A stretch of 64,000 nt of DNA from Paenibacillus oryzae (GCF_001675045.1 NZ_LYPA01000065.1:186001-250000), one strand, 5' to 3'. Shown: positions 37,301 through 46,760, counted from the first letter of the stretch. Notes: generated by a model from the letters alone, not told the origin. Numbers and translations: made by a program.

Positions 37301-40300
37301 GCTCTATGCGTTTAATAAATCGAAGGTTGGCAGCTATGCCAGCATTACTCAAATGCCTAATAACAACCCATTTGCCATGTACCTGGAATTTAGCTATCCA
37401 AATGGCAGTCCCTATGATTTTATACTCGGACCTGAGAGTATTCGAGCGATTCCAAAACTTACTTACGATCAATATTATTATCCGGATTATTGGTCATTTC
37501 AGAAAAAAGACAAAACAAATGCTCAGTTTATGAGGACCAATACACTCGAATATGCCCAAGTGAGGGGTCATAAGGTAGCTGAAAAAACAATTTATCAAAG
37601 CGCCACATGGACGTGTTACCGATTGTGCGGCTATTACTATGCAAGTGACGGATACTCCTATGAAGAAGGGGTGGCAGATATTATCGCCTACGATGCATTT
37701 ACTGGCGAATATATCTCCAGCGCCTTTGCGACCGGAGCACTTGAAGGCAAACAAGTTGAAATATTGACGACTAAAGGAGATAACTTGCTTTTATTCGATA
37801 GGGCTGCTAGTAAGATTTATGAATTAAATCGACAGGGGAAAATCGTTGAAACGTACCCGTGGTTTATACGTCCTTCGTATACACAAAATGATCGGTATGG
37901 CCAGCCGATGACGTTTAACAGTGGTATGGCAAAAGATGCGGGGTATAGCGATGGGATGCTTGAGGGCGTCGATGCGTGGTATGTTGTTGAAGCAACGAGT
38001 TCACCCCAGGATGAATTTTATCAATATGGCTATCTAAGCTTGTTGAAAATATGGAAAAAAGACCTAACCGTCGCTTGGAGAGCCAAATTGAAAGGGCGAA
38101 GTTGGGATGCCCAGCAATCCTTTACCTACAAGATGGGCAATATTCGAAACCATCATTTTTCCATCCTAATTAACGAAATGAAAGATGAAATTTTTGTACG
38201 TTCGTATTCGTATAACCCTCACATGACGGATTTAACGATTCAACACGAACTTGTCAATACTAAAACAGGAGCAGTCCGTGATTATAGTACAGATGGCTAC
38301 GTTCCCTTTACCTCAGCTATGACAAATATCGGAATAAATTGGTATGGAAACATCGGGGGTGGAGGAGCGGAATATCCGTATATTACAACGGCTGAAGGAT
38401 GGAAAACACGATACACAGGTGATAAAAACACTAAAATTACAGATGGTGCTTATCAGTATCGCACTGAGTTTTCATCTGATTTGAATGTAAACCTGAATTC
38501 CAGGCTCTATCAGGGTACTCATGCTTTTTATGTAGGCGATGGCATGTACATCACGATCTCCAGCGCTTACAACTACAGCAACGGCAATTTTGTGCCTGTT
38601 TTGCATGTTGGCACGCCAACGACCGACCCATTGATCTATAATGCTTTTACATTGGGACAATGGGTATCCAAAACCAAGCTGAAAAACGCGGAGCTGGCTT
38701 TTAACATGGCGCTGTATCAGCCGAAGGTGAACAGTAAGCTGGCGGGCATGTCCTTCCGGATGCAGAATCCAACAAACCGCTATGCGGTGGAAGCAGACGG
38801 CCAGAAGCTATACTTGAGCAAATACACAGGCGGCAATCGTACCGTGCTGGGTACGCAAAACTTTATCGCTCAACCAGGCAAAGCCTACAGCTTCCGGATT
38901 TTGATGCAGGGGGAAGCTATCAAGGTGTACATGGATGGCGTGCCTTATTTTGAAGTTACGGATTCGCAATACGATGATGGTTATTTCGGCATGTTCTCCG
39001 ACAGGGGCCTGGTGGACTTCGACAAAATCGGCTCCAAGGAGCTGCCGGACGACAATGTGTGGAGTACCCAATATGCCATTTGGGAAGAGGCTGACGCAGC
39101 GGCGTCGATCCGGACGGACAACGTGATCTTTGAAGATCCGGAGAAGGACCCGATTGCCGAGCTGGACTGGTCGATTTTCCATACCGTTCGTTTCATTAAC
39201 AACCAAGGGCAATCGTCCTTACATGGCAAAAGCATTACAGAGGGCGAGCTGAAGCTCGACAACGTAGGCGATTACAAGGTTGCCCTTCGCGGCCGGGATG
39301 ATCCTAACCCCAAATATCTTATGCCGGACATGGCCTTTGATGATTATCGGAAAAACTCCAATGAGTTTGTTCGGATGATTACCGTTCACCGGCGCCCGGT
39401 TGCCGATTTTGAGCTGCAGCAGCGCGAGAGTGATGGACAAGTGTTTTGGACGGATAATAGCGTTGACCCGGACCGTTATGAGTCCGCTACGCATTATTCG
39501 GATGAAGTAACCGGCATCGACTACAAGGCTACGAAAGGTATCCTTGAGAAGCGGTTTTATTACATTACGCCAAGCGGCGATTATGTGCCGGAGAAGCTAA
39601 TTACGCCGCAGGAAAAAGGGACGTATGAGGTTGCGCTAGCGGTAAAAGACGAATACGGAGCATGGAGCAACTGGACAGTACGAATGCTGGATATCGACAA
39701 GCTGCCGCCGCCAAACACGCCGCCAACGCCGGGCTTTACCAAAACGCATACGACCACGTATCGCGGTGTAACGGTCACGATTGATTCTACCGCAAGCGAC
39801 TTGGAGGATGGAGATCGGACGAAGCTGCCGCATACGTATTATGTGCGTAATAAAACAGCCAACGGAGCCGAAGCGATTCGCAGCAGCTCACGTACCGATT
39901 GGACCATTAGCTTTGATAAGCTGGGGACGTACAATATCCGGCAGCTGGTATCAGATTCGCATGGAGCTACGGCGCAGGCTGAGCAAGAGATCAGCATTGT
40001 GAACCGCAAGCCGGTTGCCAACGTGACGTATCCAACAAGCACGGATCAAAACAATCCAACCAAGGTGACGGTGCCGCGGCCAGCGTTTACATGGACGTAC
40101 AGCGATGCGGACAATGACGCACAGACACGGTATCAGGTACAAATTTACCGCTACGGCGGCGTGCTGCTTCTGGATTCCGGCAGTAAGGATGGAGCGGATA
40201 AAACATGGACGGCCAGTGCCGATCTGCCGGAGAAAACGAACATGTATGTGCAAGTGCGGGTGCATGACGGGTTTGATTGGAGCGATTGGAGTACGGTAAG

Positions 40301-41030
40301 GTACTTCTATATTGAGACCAACCAGCCGCCAACGGCCGACTTTACTTGGTCACCGCAGCCGGTTTACGAAGGTGATACGGTACAGTTTCGCTCTATCGTA
40401 TCCGATCCGGATCGAGATACGCTTAGCGTTTCTTATGAGCTGACCGACCCGGCTGGGAAAAAATCGGCCTATAATTACAGCTTTCAGCCAAACGGGACGG
40501 CATATCCTGACAATGCTCCTAATGTTGCAATGGCTCAAATCGGTGATTGGCTGATGAAAATGACAGTCAGCGATGGCAAGGCGGAGGCGGTTACCCGTTC
40601 AAAAATCGTTAAGGTTTTGCCATTGAGCTTGACCGGCACAGTCCATCACACCGAGCTTTGGAACGAGCATCGACAAAACTACAATAAAAAGAAAAGCGGC
40701 AACGCTGAAACACCAAGAGGTTACGAGGTGTTTTGGGCCGGAGAAAAGTTTATTTTGAAGGCTGCGACGACAGCAACCGGAACTAATACAAAAGCCGAAA
40801 AGGTTGAGGTAACATTCGGAAAGTATAAAACGGAGCTCAAGAGTCTTCAAAGCGGAGGATCGAGCTGGCAGGGCGAGCTGTGGGATAGTTCCTTCAAAGG
40901 GCTGAAAAATGGAGAATACAGGTTTGACTTTACCGTTTTTTATAGCAATGGGATCGTCAAAACCGACTCAGCCGAAATCAGAATACAAGGAAATGCCTCC
41001 GGGATTGCAGGCGTTCATCGAGTGCAGTAA
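34335..41030 (+). CDS. Giant secreted multidomain protein (2231 aa)
   Basis: An extracellular protein with a signal peptide (residues 1 to about 25, ending NVGA). Residues 25-500 are of unknown fold. About 506-810 are Ig/PKD-like repeats (PPVAKLEVPS, YSPDGDKIVKTEYKYKYD). About 810-1440 is an Asn/Tyr-rich region with no recognised family. About 1440-1570 is a concanavalin-like unit (FRMQNPTNRYAVEADGQKLY, then IKVYMDGVPYFEV). About 1570-2110 holds further PKD and fibronectin-like repeats (NQPPTADFTWSPQPVYEGDT), then a C-terminal beta domain. It has no SLH or LPXTG anchor of its own; the SLH protein just upstream is the likely anchor. GGAGG precedes the ATG by seven bases. Function unknown; adhesion or matrix binding fits. 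Base composition shifts strongly along the gene. Confidence 0.85.
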   Translation: MKRGLLLFFAVILFSLWQLDNVGAESQIITPSYSQVGNTEKKLDDIYTYSDQATWKATFTIPAKPGYIINSVRWEDVNGKSLRAAAGDWAGKKSFSGTDIMNGSSVKVGTTDTESYGGIFYWDRSGGSNTWRATMGNGKSVTSAGCPSAKNDEPWKLKAYPNCNSLNFGEDSLSLVLTKKGNYHIDGDVENPSVNEKVVVLDSIKPVGIDKDRFKEITNEIHGGIGYADKSTEYINKYDILSKTSIRAYFKQDFGGDSLANGYYKDWANPGARQMWWYAALQFRLEAITYRYIDKHLVVEWVKEDVEQERSTINVRHIVRTGPTGSYTTAAQSVIPFNKALPFSEPVEAGDYGKLLGSNTNYIGFGSTLIQNTALTINVTLSKTNNQTNAYVTFMYEKEAPPFTGDFDIVPPTINFREPFSFVPKNFQMNACVYQSHKYKIERGGTFVSETQTGGQNQKTSYSYSKYPWNIGIGTHTVSINIKTSCGETGWINPKPLTVNDMTDNSPPRFKIGFVHPAAQTIPIYQVVEGTVLNLIYIEDSSVPTPDDPDGDDIYFMGFDTEGSISRFIRELPSKYEHSLYGNGYHRITMDTLGYHHVSAQMRDQWGATSTASTWIQVIPKNPIAMAKGPATVKSGRPVPDNLFDSSQSYSPVGRKINHARDEWENKKDKYINETEDNIFEYVKLHVYDSEGLKSIDPGVHTLIVEPDLPPVAKLEVPSLAVRNQTADIVNRSYSPDGDKIVKTEYKYKYDAKNNGFEDDEWVTLLIGTDKALPFKPTKVGKYLFYVKVTEDYGKWGDTDWQEEELLIMDVVNDSPTISFDMEGKNEQPDLEPLDPYYAKDIVSQWKLYEVNSNTLMKWPALKWNVNGKTLLAGSTGKMNETQTNLTGFHGQVNQNWAYPFQNMGLGYNNLSPYRAIERLDYAKTQPLLINNYLNSERPGSWEPTDFYKSNTGWAENIMEIRSNDSHFYFNDRGRDRGGNYYYASQNPRLYAFNKSKVGSYASITQMPNNNPFAMYLEFSYPNGSPYDFILGPESIRAIPKLTYDQYYYPDYWSFQKKDKTNAQFMRTNTLEYAQVRGHKVAEKTIYQSATWTCYRLCGYYYASDGYSYEEGVADIIAYDAFTGEYISSAFATGALEGKQVEILTTKGDNLLLFDRAASKIYELNRQGKIVETYPWFIRPSYTQNDRYGQPMTFNSGMAKDAGYSDGMLEGVDAWYVVEATSSPQDEFYQYGYLSLLKIWKKDLTVAWRAKLKGRSWDAQQSFTYKMGNIRNHHFSILINEMKDEIFVRSYSYNPHMTDLTIQHELVNTKTGAVRDYSTDGYVPFTSAMTNIGINWYGNIGGGGAEYPYITTAEGWKTRYTGDKNTKITDGAYQYRTEFSSDLNVNLNSRLYQGTHAFYVGDGMYITISSAYNYSNGNFVPVLHVGTPTTDPLIYNAFTLGQWVSKTKLKNAELAFNMALYQPKVNSKLAGMSFRMQNPTNRYAVEADGQKLYLSKYTGGNRTVLGTQNFIAQPGKAYSFRILMQGEAIKVYMDGVPYFEVTDSQYDDGYFGMFSDRGLVDFDKIGSKELPDDNVWSTQYAIWEEADAAASIRTDNVIFEDPEKDPIAELDWSIFHTVRFINNQGQSSLHGKSITEGELKLDNVGDYKVALRGRDDPNPKYLMPDMAFDDYRKNSNEFVRMITVHRRPVADFELQQRESDGQVFWTDNSVDPDRYESATHYSDEVTGIDYKATKGILEKRFYYITPSGDYVPEKLITPQEKGTYEVALAVKDEYGAWSNWTVRMLDIDKLPPPNTPPTPGFTKTHTTTYRGVTVTIDSTASDLEDGDRTKLPHTYYVRNKTANGAEAIRSSSRTDWTISFDKLGTYNIRQLVSDSHGATAQAEQEISIVNRKPVANVTYPTSTDQNNPTKVTVPRPAFTWTYSDADNDAQTRYQVQIYRYGGVLLLDSGSKDGADKTWTASADLPEKTNMYVQVRVHDGFDWSDWSTVRYFYIETNQPPTADFTWSPQPVYEGDTVQFRSIVSDPDRDTLSVSYELTDPAGKKSAYNYSFQPNGTAYPDNAPNVAMAQIGDWLMKMTVSDGKAEAVTRSKIVKVLPLSLTGTVHHTELWNEHRQNYNKKKSGNAETPRGYEVFWAGEKFILKAATTATGTNTKAEKVEVTFGKYKTELKSLQSGGSSWQGELWDSSFKGLKNGEYRFDFTVFYSNGIVKTDSAEIRIQGNASGIAGVHRVQ

Positions 41031-41079
41031 GAAGTGCAGTTGATATAAAGAATGATTAGCGGGCTGGTTGCTGGCTAGG

Positions 41080-41134
41080 CAAAAAAACGGACAGTACACA
41101 TCCTAAGTAAATCTCGTATTGGATGTGTGCTGTC
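41080..41134 (-). terminator. Intrinsic terminator of xylR
   Basis: GACAGTACACATCC pairs with GGATGTGTGCTGTC (one wobble). On the minus strand the stem is followed by CGTTTTTTTG. It may also stop transcripts arriving from the giant gene. Confidence 0.75.
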
Positions 41135-41180
41135 AGCTGTTGTTTCGTTAATTTGAACTTTTACCTTCAATAGTGGAAGT

Positions 41181-42341
41181 TTAACGCTTAATTTTGGAGA
41201 AAAACTGGCTGATAGCGTAATAGGCGGCGCCCCGTACGGCGGAATGCTCCTGCAGCTCGGCAAAAAGCAGCTGAAGCCCTTCGCGGTTGTACGGCAAGGT
41301 GCGTTTAAGGACGGCTTCCTCAAGCGCGGGTGCGAGCCACTTGGCGCCTCTGCTCATCCGGTTGCCTAAAATGACAACATCGGGATTTAATGCGTTGACG
41401 ATCCCTGCAATGCCGATGCCGATATACGCTCCAATGACGGAAAAAAGCTTCTGTACTTCCAAGTTGCCTTCTTCGCATGCCGCAAGCAGCTCCTCAAGGC
41501 TTTCAAAGCCAAGCGGCGACGCCTGCTCCAGCAAAGCGTTTTCCGAGGCATACAGCTCCCAGCACCCCTGATTGCCGCAGCTGCAGGGCTTGCCGTCATA
41601 TTGAATGGACAGATGGCCCATTTCACCGGAAAAGCCGGAGCTGCCTTTAAACAATTTGTTGTTCAAAATAATGCCTGTGCCAATCCCCATCCCGACGCTT
41701 ACATAGATCTGGTTGGGGATGTTGCGTCCTGCGCCGTATCGCTGCTCGCCCTGAGCTCCGGCGTTGGCTTCATTATCAACAGTAACCGGCAAACCAAAGC
41801 GTAGCTCCAGCTGAGCTCTCAGCTCAAATTGCTTGAGCTTCAAATTAGGGGCAAATAATATGGTGCCTTCGGCGTCCACGATGCCGGGGGCTCCAATCCC
41901 AATGCCCACAATACCATAAGGACTGTCCGGCGCTTGCCCGATCAGCTCCTGAATGCAGTCCGTTAACGGATTTAGCGGTTGCTCGGCTTGCTTCCTGCCA
42001 AGCTGGCTGTAGCTTTCGGCAATGACCTGCCCTTGCAAATCGGCCAATACGCCGCGTATATAGTTGACTCCAAAATCCACTCCAACGGCGTAACCCGCTT
42101 TTTCATTAAAAAGCAGCATCAAGGGCTTGCGTCCGCCGCTGGATTCGCCCGGCCCGATTTCCAGCACCAAATGGCTGTCAATCAACCCTTGGACAAGGCT
42201 TGATACGGTCGCCTTGTTGAGTCCGGTTAATTCCGAAATGGCTGCGCGCGATAGCGGCGCATGCGCAATAATCGCATCAAGCACAATTGCGGTATTCAAT
42301 TTTTTGACAAGCGCAAGGTCGCCCGTAGGTTTCGATGGCAA
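41181..42341 (-). CDS. xylR: Xylose-operon repressor XylR (ROK family)
   Basis: A 386-aa ROK-family repressor. The N-terminal winged helix reads AAISELTGLNKATVSSLVQG. The sugar-kinase-like domain has the ROK signatures GVDFGVNYIRGVLADLQG and the zinc-type stretch CSCGNQGCWELYASE. It binds DNA without xylose and releases it with xylose. The start is a TTG eight bases after AAAAGGAG; this matches the usual XylR length, although the frame is open 50 codons further up. It faces xylAB, and an XylR-type operator lies in the shared region. Confidence 0.93.
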   Translation of the reverse strand: MPSKPTGDLALVKKLNTAIVLDAIIAHAPLSRAAISELTGLNKATVSSLVQGLIDSHLVLEIGPGESSGGRKPLMLLFNEKAGYAVGVDFGVNYIRGVLADLQGQVIAESYSQLGRKQAEQPLNPLTDCIQELIGQAPDSPYGIVGIGIGAPGIVDAEGTILFAPNLKLKQFELRAQLELRFGLPVTVDNEANAGAQGEQRYGAGRNIPNQIYVSVGMGIGTGIILNNKLFKGSSGFSGEMGHLSIQYDGKPCSCGNQGCWELYASENALLEQASPLGFESLEELLAACEEGNLEVQKLFSVIGAYIGIGIAGIVNALNPDVVILGNRMSRGAKWLAPALEEAVLKRTLPYNREGLQLLFAELQEHSAVRGAAYYAISQFFSKIKR

Positions 42342-42418
42342 AGTGAATTCTCCTTTTTGTAGATTAGATGGGCGATATGCCGTTCGTGTTATTTTAGCTG
42401 AAAACAGTATAACATAAA

Positions 42419-42447
42419 ACTTACTTTGTTTAATAGACAAACTAAGT
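42419..42447. promoter_or_regulatory. XylR operator
   Basis: ACTTACTTTGT and ACAAACTAAGT form an 11-base inverted repeat with one mismatch around a seven-base spacer. The half-sites match the Bacillus xyl operator. It overlaps the -35 of the xylA promoter, so bound XylR should block RNA polymerase. Confidence 0.85.
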
Positions 42448-42462
42448 CGAAGTGTGTTATTC
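42434..42462 (+). promoter_or_regulatory. Probable xylA promoter
   Basis: TAGACA (42434-42439) and TTATTC (42457-42462) are separated by exactly 17 bases. The -35 lies in the right half of the operator. Confidence 0.6.
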
Positions 42463-42479
42463 TTTGTTTGAGAAGTTTT

Positions 42480-42495
42480 AAGAAAACGCATTCAA
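42480..42495. promoter_or_regulatory. cre-like site in the xylA leader
   Basis: AAGAAAACGCATTCAA matches the cre consensus at 15 of 16 positions (A instead of T at position 2). It lies downstream of the -10, where CcpA acts as a roadblock in known xyl operons. Confidence 0.5.
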
Positions 42496-42516
42496 CCTTA
42501 TGGGGAGGTAGTTTAC

Positions 42517-43830
42517 ATGTCCATTTTTAAAGGTATTGGCAATATTGAATTCGAAGGTAAAGGTTCCGACAATCCGCTAGCGTTTAAGCATTATGATCCG
42601 AAGCAAGTGGTTTTGGGCAAAACGATGGAGGAGCATCTTCGCTTTGCTGTTGCTTATTGGCATACATTCAATGCAAACGGCACAGACCCGTTTGGCGTAG
42701 GCACAATGGTTCGCGAGTGGGATAAATACGACGGTCTTGACCGTTCCAAGGCTCGCGTAGAAGCTAACTTTGAATTTATGAACAAATTGAACATCCCTTA
42801 CTACTGCTTCCACGACGTGGACATCGCGCCAGAAGGCGCAACTCTGCAGGAATCCAATAAAAACCTGGATGTCATCGTTGCCCTGTTGAAGGAGCAAATG
42901 CAGCATTCCGGCAAAAAATTGCTGTGGAACACGGTTAACATGTTCTCCAATCCTCGTTATGTGCATGGCGCAGGCACAACCTGCAATGCGGATGTTTACG
43001 CCTATGCCGGCGCACAGCTGAAAAAAGGCCTTGAGGTGGGCAAAGAGCTTGGCGCGGAAAACTATGTATTTTGGGGCGGCCGCGAAGGCTACGAAACGCT
43101 GCTTAACACCGATATGGGCTTTGAGCTGGATAATCTGGCCCGCTTGTATCATATGGCGATTGCTTATGCGAAGGAAATCGGCTTTGACGCCCAATTCCTG
43201 ATCGAGCCTAAGCCAAAAGAGCCTACCAAGCACCAATACGACTTTGACGCTGCAACTACAATTGCATTCCTGCAAAAATACGGCCTGAAGGATCACTTCA
43301 AGCTTAACCTGGAAGCAAACCATGCTACATTGGCCGGACATACATTTGAGCATGAAATCCGCACTGCGGCTATTAACGGCATGCTTGGATCGCTTGACGC
43401 CAACCAAGGCGACTTGCTGCTGGGCTGGGATACCGACGAGTTCCCGACTGATCTGTATTCCACAACCCTGACCATGTTTGAAGTGTTGAAGGCTGGCGGC
43501 ATCGGCCGTGGCGGCGTAAACTTCGACGCCAAGGTTCGTCGCGGCTCGTTTGACGCCGAAGATTTGTTCCTGGCTCATATCGCGGGAATGGACAGCTTTG
43601 CATGGGGTCTGAAAGCCGCTGCCAAGCTGATCGACGAAAAAATTCTGGATAGCATTGTTGACAACCGCTACCGCAGCTTCAAAGAAGGCATTGGCGCCGA
43701 CATCGTGTCCGGCAAAGCCACGCTGAAATCGTTGGAGCAATACGCATTGCAAAATAATCCGATCGTTAACGAATCCGGCCGTCAAGAGCGCATTCGTCTG
43801 ATGCTTAGCGAAGTTATTTTCAGCGTTTAA
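42517..43830 (+). CDS. xylA: Xylose isomerase
   Basis: A 437-aa class II (long) xylose isomerase, converting D-xylose to D-xylulose with two divalent metal ions in a TIM barrel. Typical stretches are [18 protein letters not shown], the catalytic His in [28 protein letters not shown] and the metal-binding WDTDEFPTD. The ATG follows GGGGAGG by seven bases. It is the first gene of xylAB, 31 bases before xylB, under XylR and probably CcpA control. Confidence 0.97.
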   Translation: MSIFKGIGNIEFEGKGSDNPLAFKHYDPKQVVLGKTMEEHLRFAVAYWHTFNANGTDPFGVGTMVREWDKYDGLDRSKARVEANFEFMNKLNIPYYCFHDVDIAPEGATLQESNKNLDVIVALLKEQMQHSGKKLLWNTVNMFSNPRYVHGAGTTCNADVYAYAGAQLKKGLEVGKELGAENYVFWGGREGYETLLNTDMGFELDNLARLYHMAIAYAKEIGFDAQFLIEPKPKEPTKHQYDFDAATTIAFLQKYGLKDHFKLNLEANHATLAGHTFEHEIRTAAINGMLGSLDANQGDLLLGWDTDEFPTDLYSTTLTMFEVLKAGGIGRGGVNFDAKVRRGSFDAEDLFLAHIAGMDSFAWGLKAAAKLIDEKILDSIVDNRYRSFKEGIGADIVSGKATLKSLEQYALQNNPIVNESGRQERIRLMLSEVIFSV

Positions 43831-43861
43831 GCGTTAATAACGGAAAACGGAGGAAACCCGG

Positions 43862-45355
43862 ATGAGCTATGTAATAGGTATAGATCTGGGGACAAGCGCG
43901 GTTAAGGCATTGCTCGTTACTAAAAGCGGAGAGGTAGCGGCTGAAGCAAGCCGCGCCTACCCGCTGTTTCACGAGCATTCCGGCTGGAGCGAGCAACGTC
44001 CCGACGATTGGGTTGAAGCGACGATCGAAGCGCTGAAGGAGCTGTCAACTGCCCAAGGCATTGACCCAAAGGCGATTGAAGGAATCAGCTTCTCTGGGCA
44101 AATGCACGGTCTTGTGCTGCTGAATGGAGAAGGCCGTCCCGTACGCAACGCTATTTTGTGGAATGATACAAGAACGACGGCTGAATGCCGCGAGATTGAA
44201 GCGGTATTAGGCGAGGATTTGCTGGCGATTACACGCAATCCGGCACTGGAAGGCTTTACGCTGCCCAAAATATTATGGGTGCGCAAGCATGAGCCGGAAG
44301 CATTCGCTGAGGCTGAGCTTTTTGTGCTGCCCAAGGATTATGTCCGCTACAAGCTGACAGGAAATCTTCATATGGATTACTCCGATGCTGCGGGAACGCT
44401 TATGCTGGATGTAGCTGCAAAAGTGTGGAGCGTTGAGTTGCTGAAGGCTTTCCAATTGCCGGAAAGCTTTTGTCCTCCGCTTGTTGATTCGCATGACTTG
44501 ACGGGTACGCTGTTGCCGGATGCTGCAGAGCGCACGGGCCTTCCGGCCTCTGTTAAAGTATTTGCAGGCGGCGCGGATAATGCTTGCGGAGCTATCGGCT
44601 CCGGTATTTTGGAGGAAGGGCTGACTTTGTGCAGCATTGGAACCTCCGGCGTTATTTTGTCCTATGAAAATGATAAAACCAAGGATTTTGGCGGAAAGGT
44701 GCATTTCTTCAACCATGGCAAGGAAAATGCCTATTATGTCATGGGCGTAACGCTTGCGGCAGGCTACAGCCTTAGCTGGTTCAAGCGAACCTTTGCTCCT
44801 GACGAGTCGTACGACCAGCTTCTGGCCGGCGTAGGCGAGGTTAAGCCCGGAGCGGGCGGATTGCTCTTTACCCCTTATCTTGTCGGAGAACGTACGCCTC
44901 ATGCCGACTCCAGCATACGCGCAAGCTTTATCGGCGTGGATGGTTCGCATGAGCGGATTCATTTTGCCAGAGCGGTGATGGAGGGTATCACGTTTTCACT
45001 TAACGAATCCGTGGATATGTTCCGCAGCGCGGGCAAAAAAGTGGATAAAATCGTATCGATAGGCGGCGGCGCGCAAAATCCGGCCTGGCTGCAAATGCAA
45101 GCGGATATATTCGACGCTGAGGTAGTGTCGCTTGAAAACGAACAAGGCCCCGGCCTTGGCGCGGCCATGCTGGCAGCCTACGGCTGCGGATGGTTCCCGA
45201 GCCTGGAGGCGTGCGCCGAGCTGTTCGTCAAGCATGACCAGAAGTACCAGCCCAATCCGGCTGCGGTGGAAACCTACAAGGGGCTTTTCCGGCTGTACCA
45301 GCAGGTATATGCAAACACTCGCAGCTTGAATGAAGGCTTGGCTGCTTACCGCTAG
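43862..45355 (+). CDS. xylB: Xylulokinase
   Basis: A 497-aa FGGY-family kinase that phosphorylates D-xylulose for the pentose phosphate pathway. It has the N-terminal phosphate loop (IGIDLGTSAVKALLV), the substrate motif SFSGQMHGLVLL, the family signature around GVTLAAGYSLSWF, and the ATP-site GGGAQNPAWLQMQADIFDAE. Length and order are normal. GGAGG precedes the ATG. A terminator lies about 60 bases after the stop. Confidence 0.97.
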   Translation: MSYVIGIDLGTSAVKALLVTKSGEVAAEASRAYPLFHEHSGWSEQRPDDWVEATIEALKELSTAQGIDPKAIEGISFSGQMHGLVLLNGEGRPVRNAILWNDTRTTAECREIEAVLGEDLLAITRNPALEGFTLPKILWVRKHEPEAFAEAELFVLPKDYVRYKLTGNLHMDYSDAAGTLMLDVAAKVWSVELLKAFQLPESFCPPLVDSHDLTGTLLPDAAERTGLPASVKVFAGGADNACGAIGSGILEEGLTLCSIGTSGVILSYENDKTKDFGGKVHFFNHGKENAYYVMGVTLAAGYSLSWFKRTFAPDESYDQLLAGVGEVKPGAGGLLFTPYLVGERTPHADSSIRASFIGVDGSHERIHFARAVMEGITFSLNESVDMFRSAGKKVDKIVSIGGGAQNPAWLQMQADIFDAEVVSLENEQGPGLGAAMLAAYGCGWFPSLEACAELFVKHDQKYQPNPAAVETYKGLFRLYQQVYANTRSLNEGLAAYR

Positions 45356-45415
45356 AGGCGCCTCTCTGAGTATTCAGACCGCCCTAGAGCTTCCTTAATA
45401 GGTTAGTTAAAGAAG

Positions 45416-45463
45416 CAAACACCAAGAAGCTGATTGTCAGCATTCTCGGTGTTTGTTTTTTTC
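45416..45463 (+). terminator. Intrinsic terminator of xylAB
   Basis: CAAACACC-A-GAA pairs with TTC-TC-GGTGTTTG around a loop that includes GCTGATTGTCAGC; seven T follow. Confidence 0.85.
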
Positions 45464-45476
45464 TATAGTAAATTGT

Positions 45477-46760
45477 TCATCGGCCTTCATTTAATTGCCC
45501 CGTCGCGCTTAACCCGGCGTGTCGGCCAGCGTTGTAGCCCGTCGAAAATGCGGCTGTAATATTATAGCCGCCTGTGTAGCCATGGATGTCCAATATTTCG
45601 CCGCAGAAGTACAGTCGCTCCATTAAGCGGGATTGCATGGATTTGGGATCAATTTCTTTAAGCTGGACCCCTCCGCCTGTTACAAAGGCTTCTTCAATAG
45701 ACAAGGTGCCGTTGACCGCGATCGGAAAAGCTTTGGCTGCTTTGGACAAATCCATCCATGCCTGCTTTGGTATATTATCAAACGTAATATCCTCCCGAAG
45801 CTTTGCGGCTGATAGCAGATGCGGCACCAGCTTTTCAGGGAAATATCCCTTTAGTACGTTTTTTATTGCTTTTCTGGACTCAATGCGGCACAGCTCCAGG
45901 CTTTCGGCATAAACCTCGTCGGCGCTTTTGTCCGGCTTCAAATCAATGCAGCAGATAACTTCGCCGCTGCCGCTTTTTTTCAGCTCTTTGACGACAAATT
46001 GGCTGCAGCGCAGGGCAATGGGGCCTGACAAACCGAAGTGGGTAAAGATCATGTCCCCTTCATGGCGAATGAGCGTTTTGCCTTTGGCGTTTAGCACAGA
46101 CAGGCCGACTTGCCTCAGCGATAATCCTTGCAGCTCCCGGCTCTGAATAAGTGGCGCCCGCGAGGTTAACGGAACCTCGGTTGGAAACAGCTCAACGATG
46201 GAGTGCCCCGCCTCCTCCGCCCAGGGATATCCGTCGCCTGTTGAGCCTGTATGAGGAACCGATTTGCCCCCTACAGCAACAATGACCGCCCCCGCGTTCA
46301 GCGTTTCTCCCTTTTCCAGCTTGACGCCCACTGCCCGTCCATTTTTGTACAGCACCTTTTTGACCGGAGAATCGGTTCTGATTTCGACGCCTAATGAACG
46401 AACCTTTCCTACCAGCGCATCCACTACCGTTTTTGCCTTCCCGCTGACAGGGAACATACGGCCGTTGTCCTCTTCCCTTAATTGAATGCCCAGACCCTCA
46501 AAAAAATCCATAATATGCTTATTGCTAAAAACCGAAAACGCGCTGTGCAAATATTTGCCGTTGCCTGGGATGTGACTAATCAGTTCATCCAAAGCTTTGG
46601 CATTTGTCACATTGCAGCGTCCGCCGCCGGAAATTCCCAGTTTTCTGCCAAGCTTGCTGCCTTTGTCAAGCAGCAGCACGGATGCTCCTGTCTCTCCCGC
46701 AGCAACGCTGGCCATAAGGCCGGATGAGCCGGCCCCGATTACGATAACATCATATTGCAT
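45477..46760 (-). CDS. HI0933/BaiN-family flavoprotein
   Basis: A 427-aa FAD-dependent oxidoreductase-like protein of the HI0933 family (B. subtilis YtfP-type). It has the dinucleotide-binding GxGxxG (VIVIGAGSSGLMASVAA), the family-specific GISGGGRCNVTN, a second nucleotide region (VIVAVGGKSVPHTGSTGDGY) and the C-terminal GEILDIHGYTGGYNITAA. The biochemical role is not established. The ATG is nine bases after AAAAGGAG; the frame is open 16 codons upstream. It converges on xylB. Confidence 0.92.
   Translation of the reverse strand: MQYDVIVIGAGSSGLMASVAAGETGASVLLLDKGSKLGRKLGISGGGRCNVTNAKALDELISHIPGNGKYLHSAFSVFSNKHIMDFFEGLGIQLREEDNGRMFPVSGKAKTVVDALVGKVRSLGVEIRTDSPVKKVLYKNGRAVGVKLEKGETLNAGAVIVAVGGKSVPHTGSTGDGYPWAEEAGHSIVELFPTEVPLTSRAPLIQSRELQGLSLRQVGLSVLNAKGKTLIRHEGDMIFTHFGLSGPIALRCSQFVVKELKKSGSGEVICCIDLKPDKSADEVYAESLELCRIESRKAIKNVLKGYFPEKLVPHLLSAAKLREDITFDNIPKQAWMDLSKAAKAFPIAVNGTLSIEEAFVTGGGVQLKEIDPKSMQSRLMERLYFCGEILDIHGYTGGYNITAAFSTGYNAGRHAGLSATGQLNEGR

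Noticed and set aside
42577-43785. A 402-codon open frame antisense to xylA
   Set aside because: It lies wholly opposite a textbook xylose isomerase, has odd composition and no family features; it results from the codon bias of xylA.
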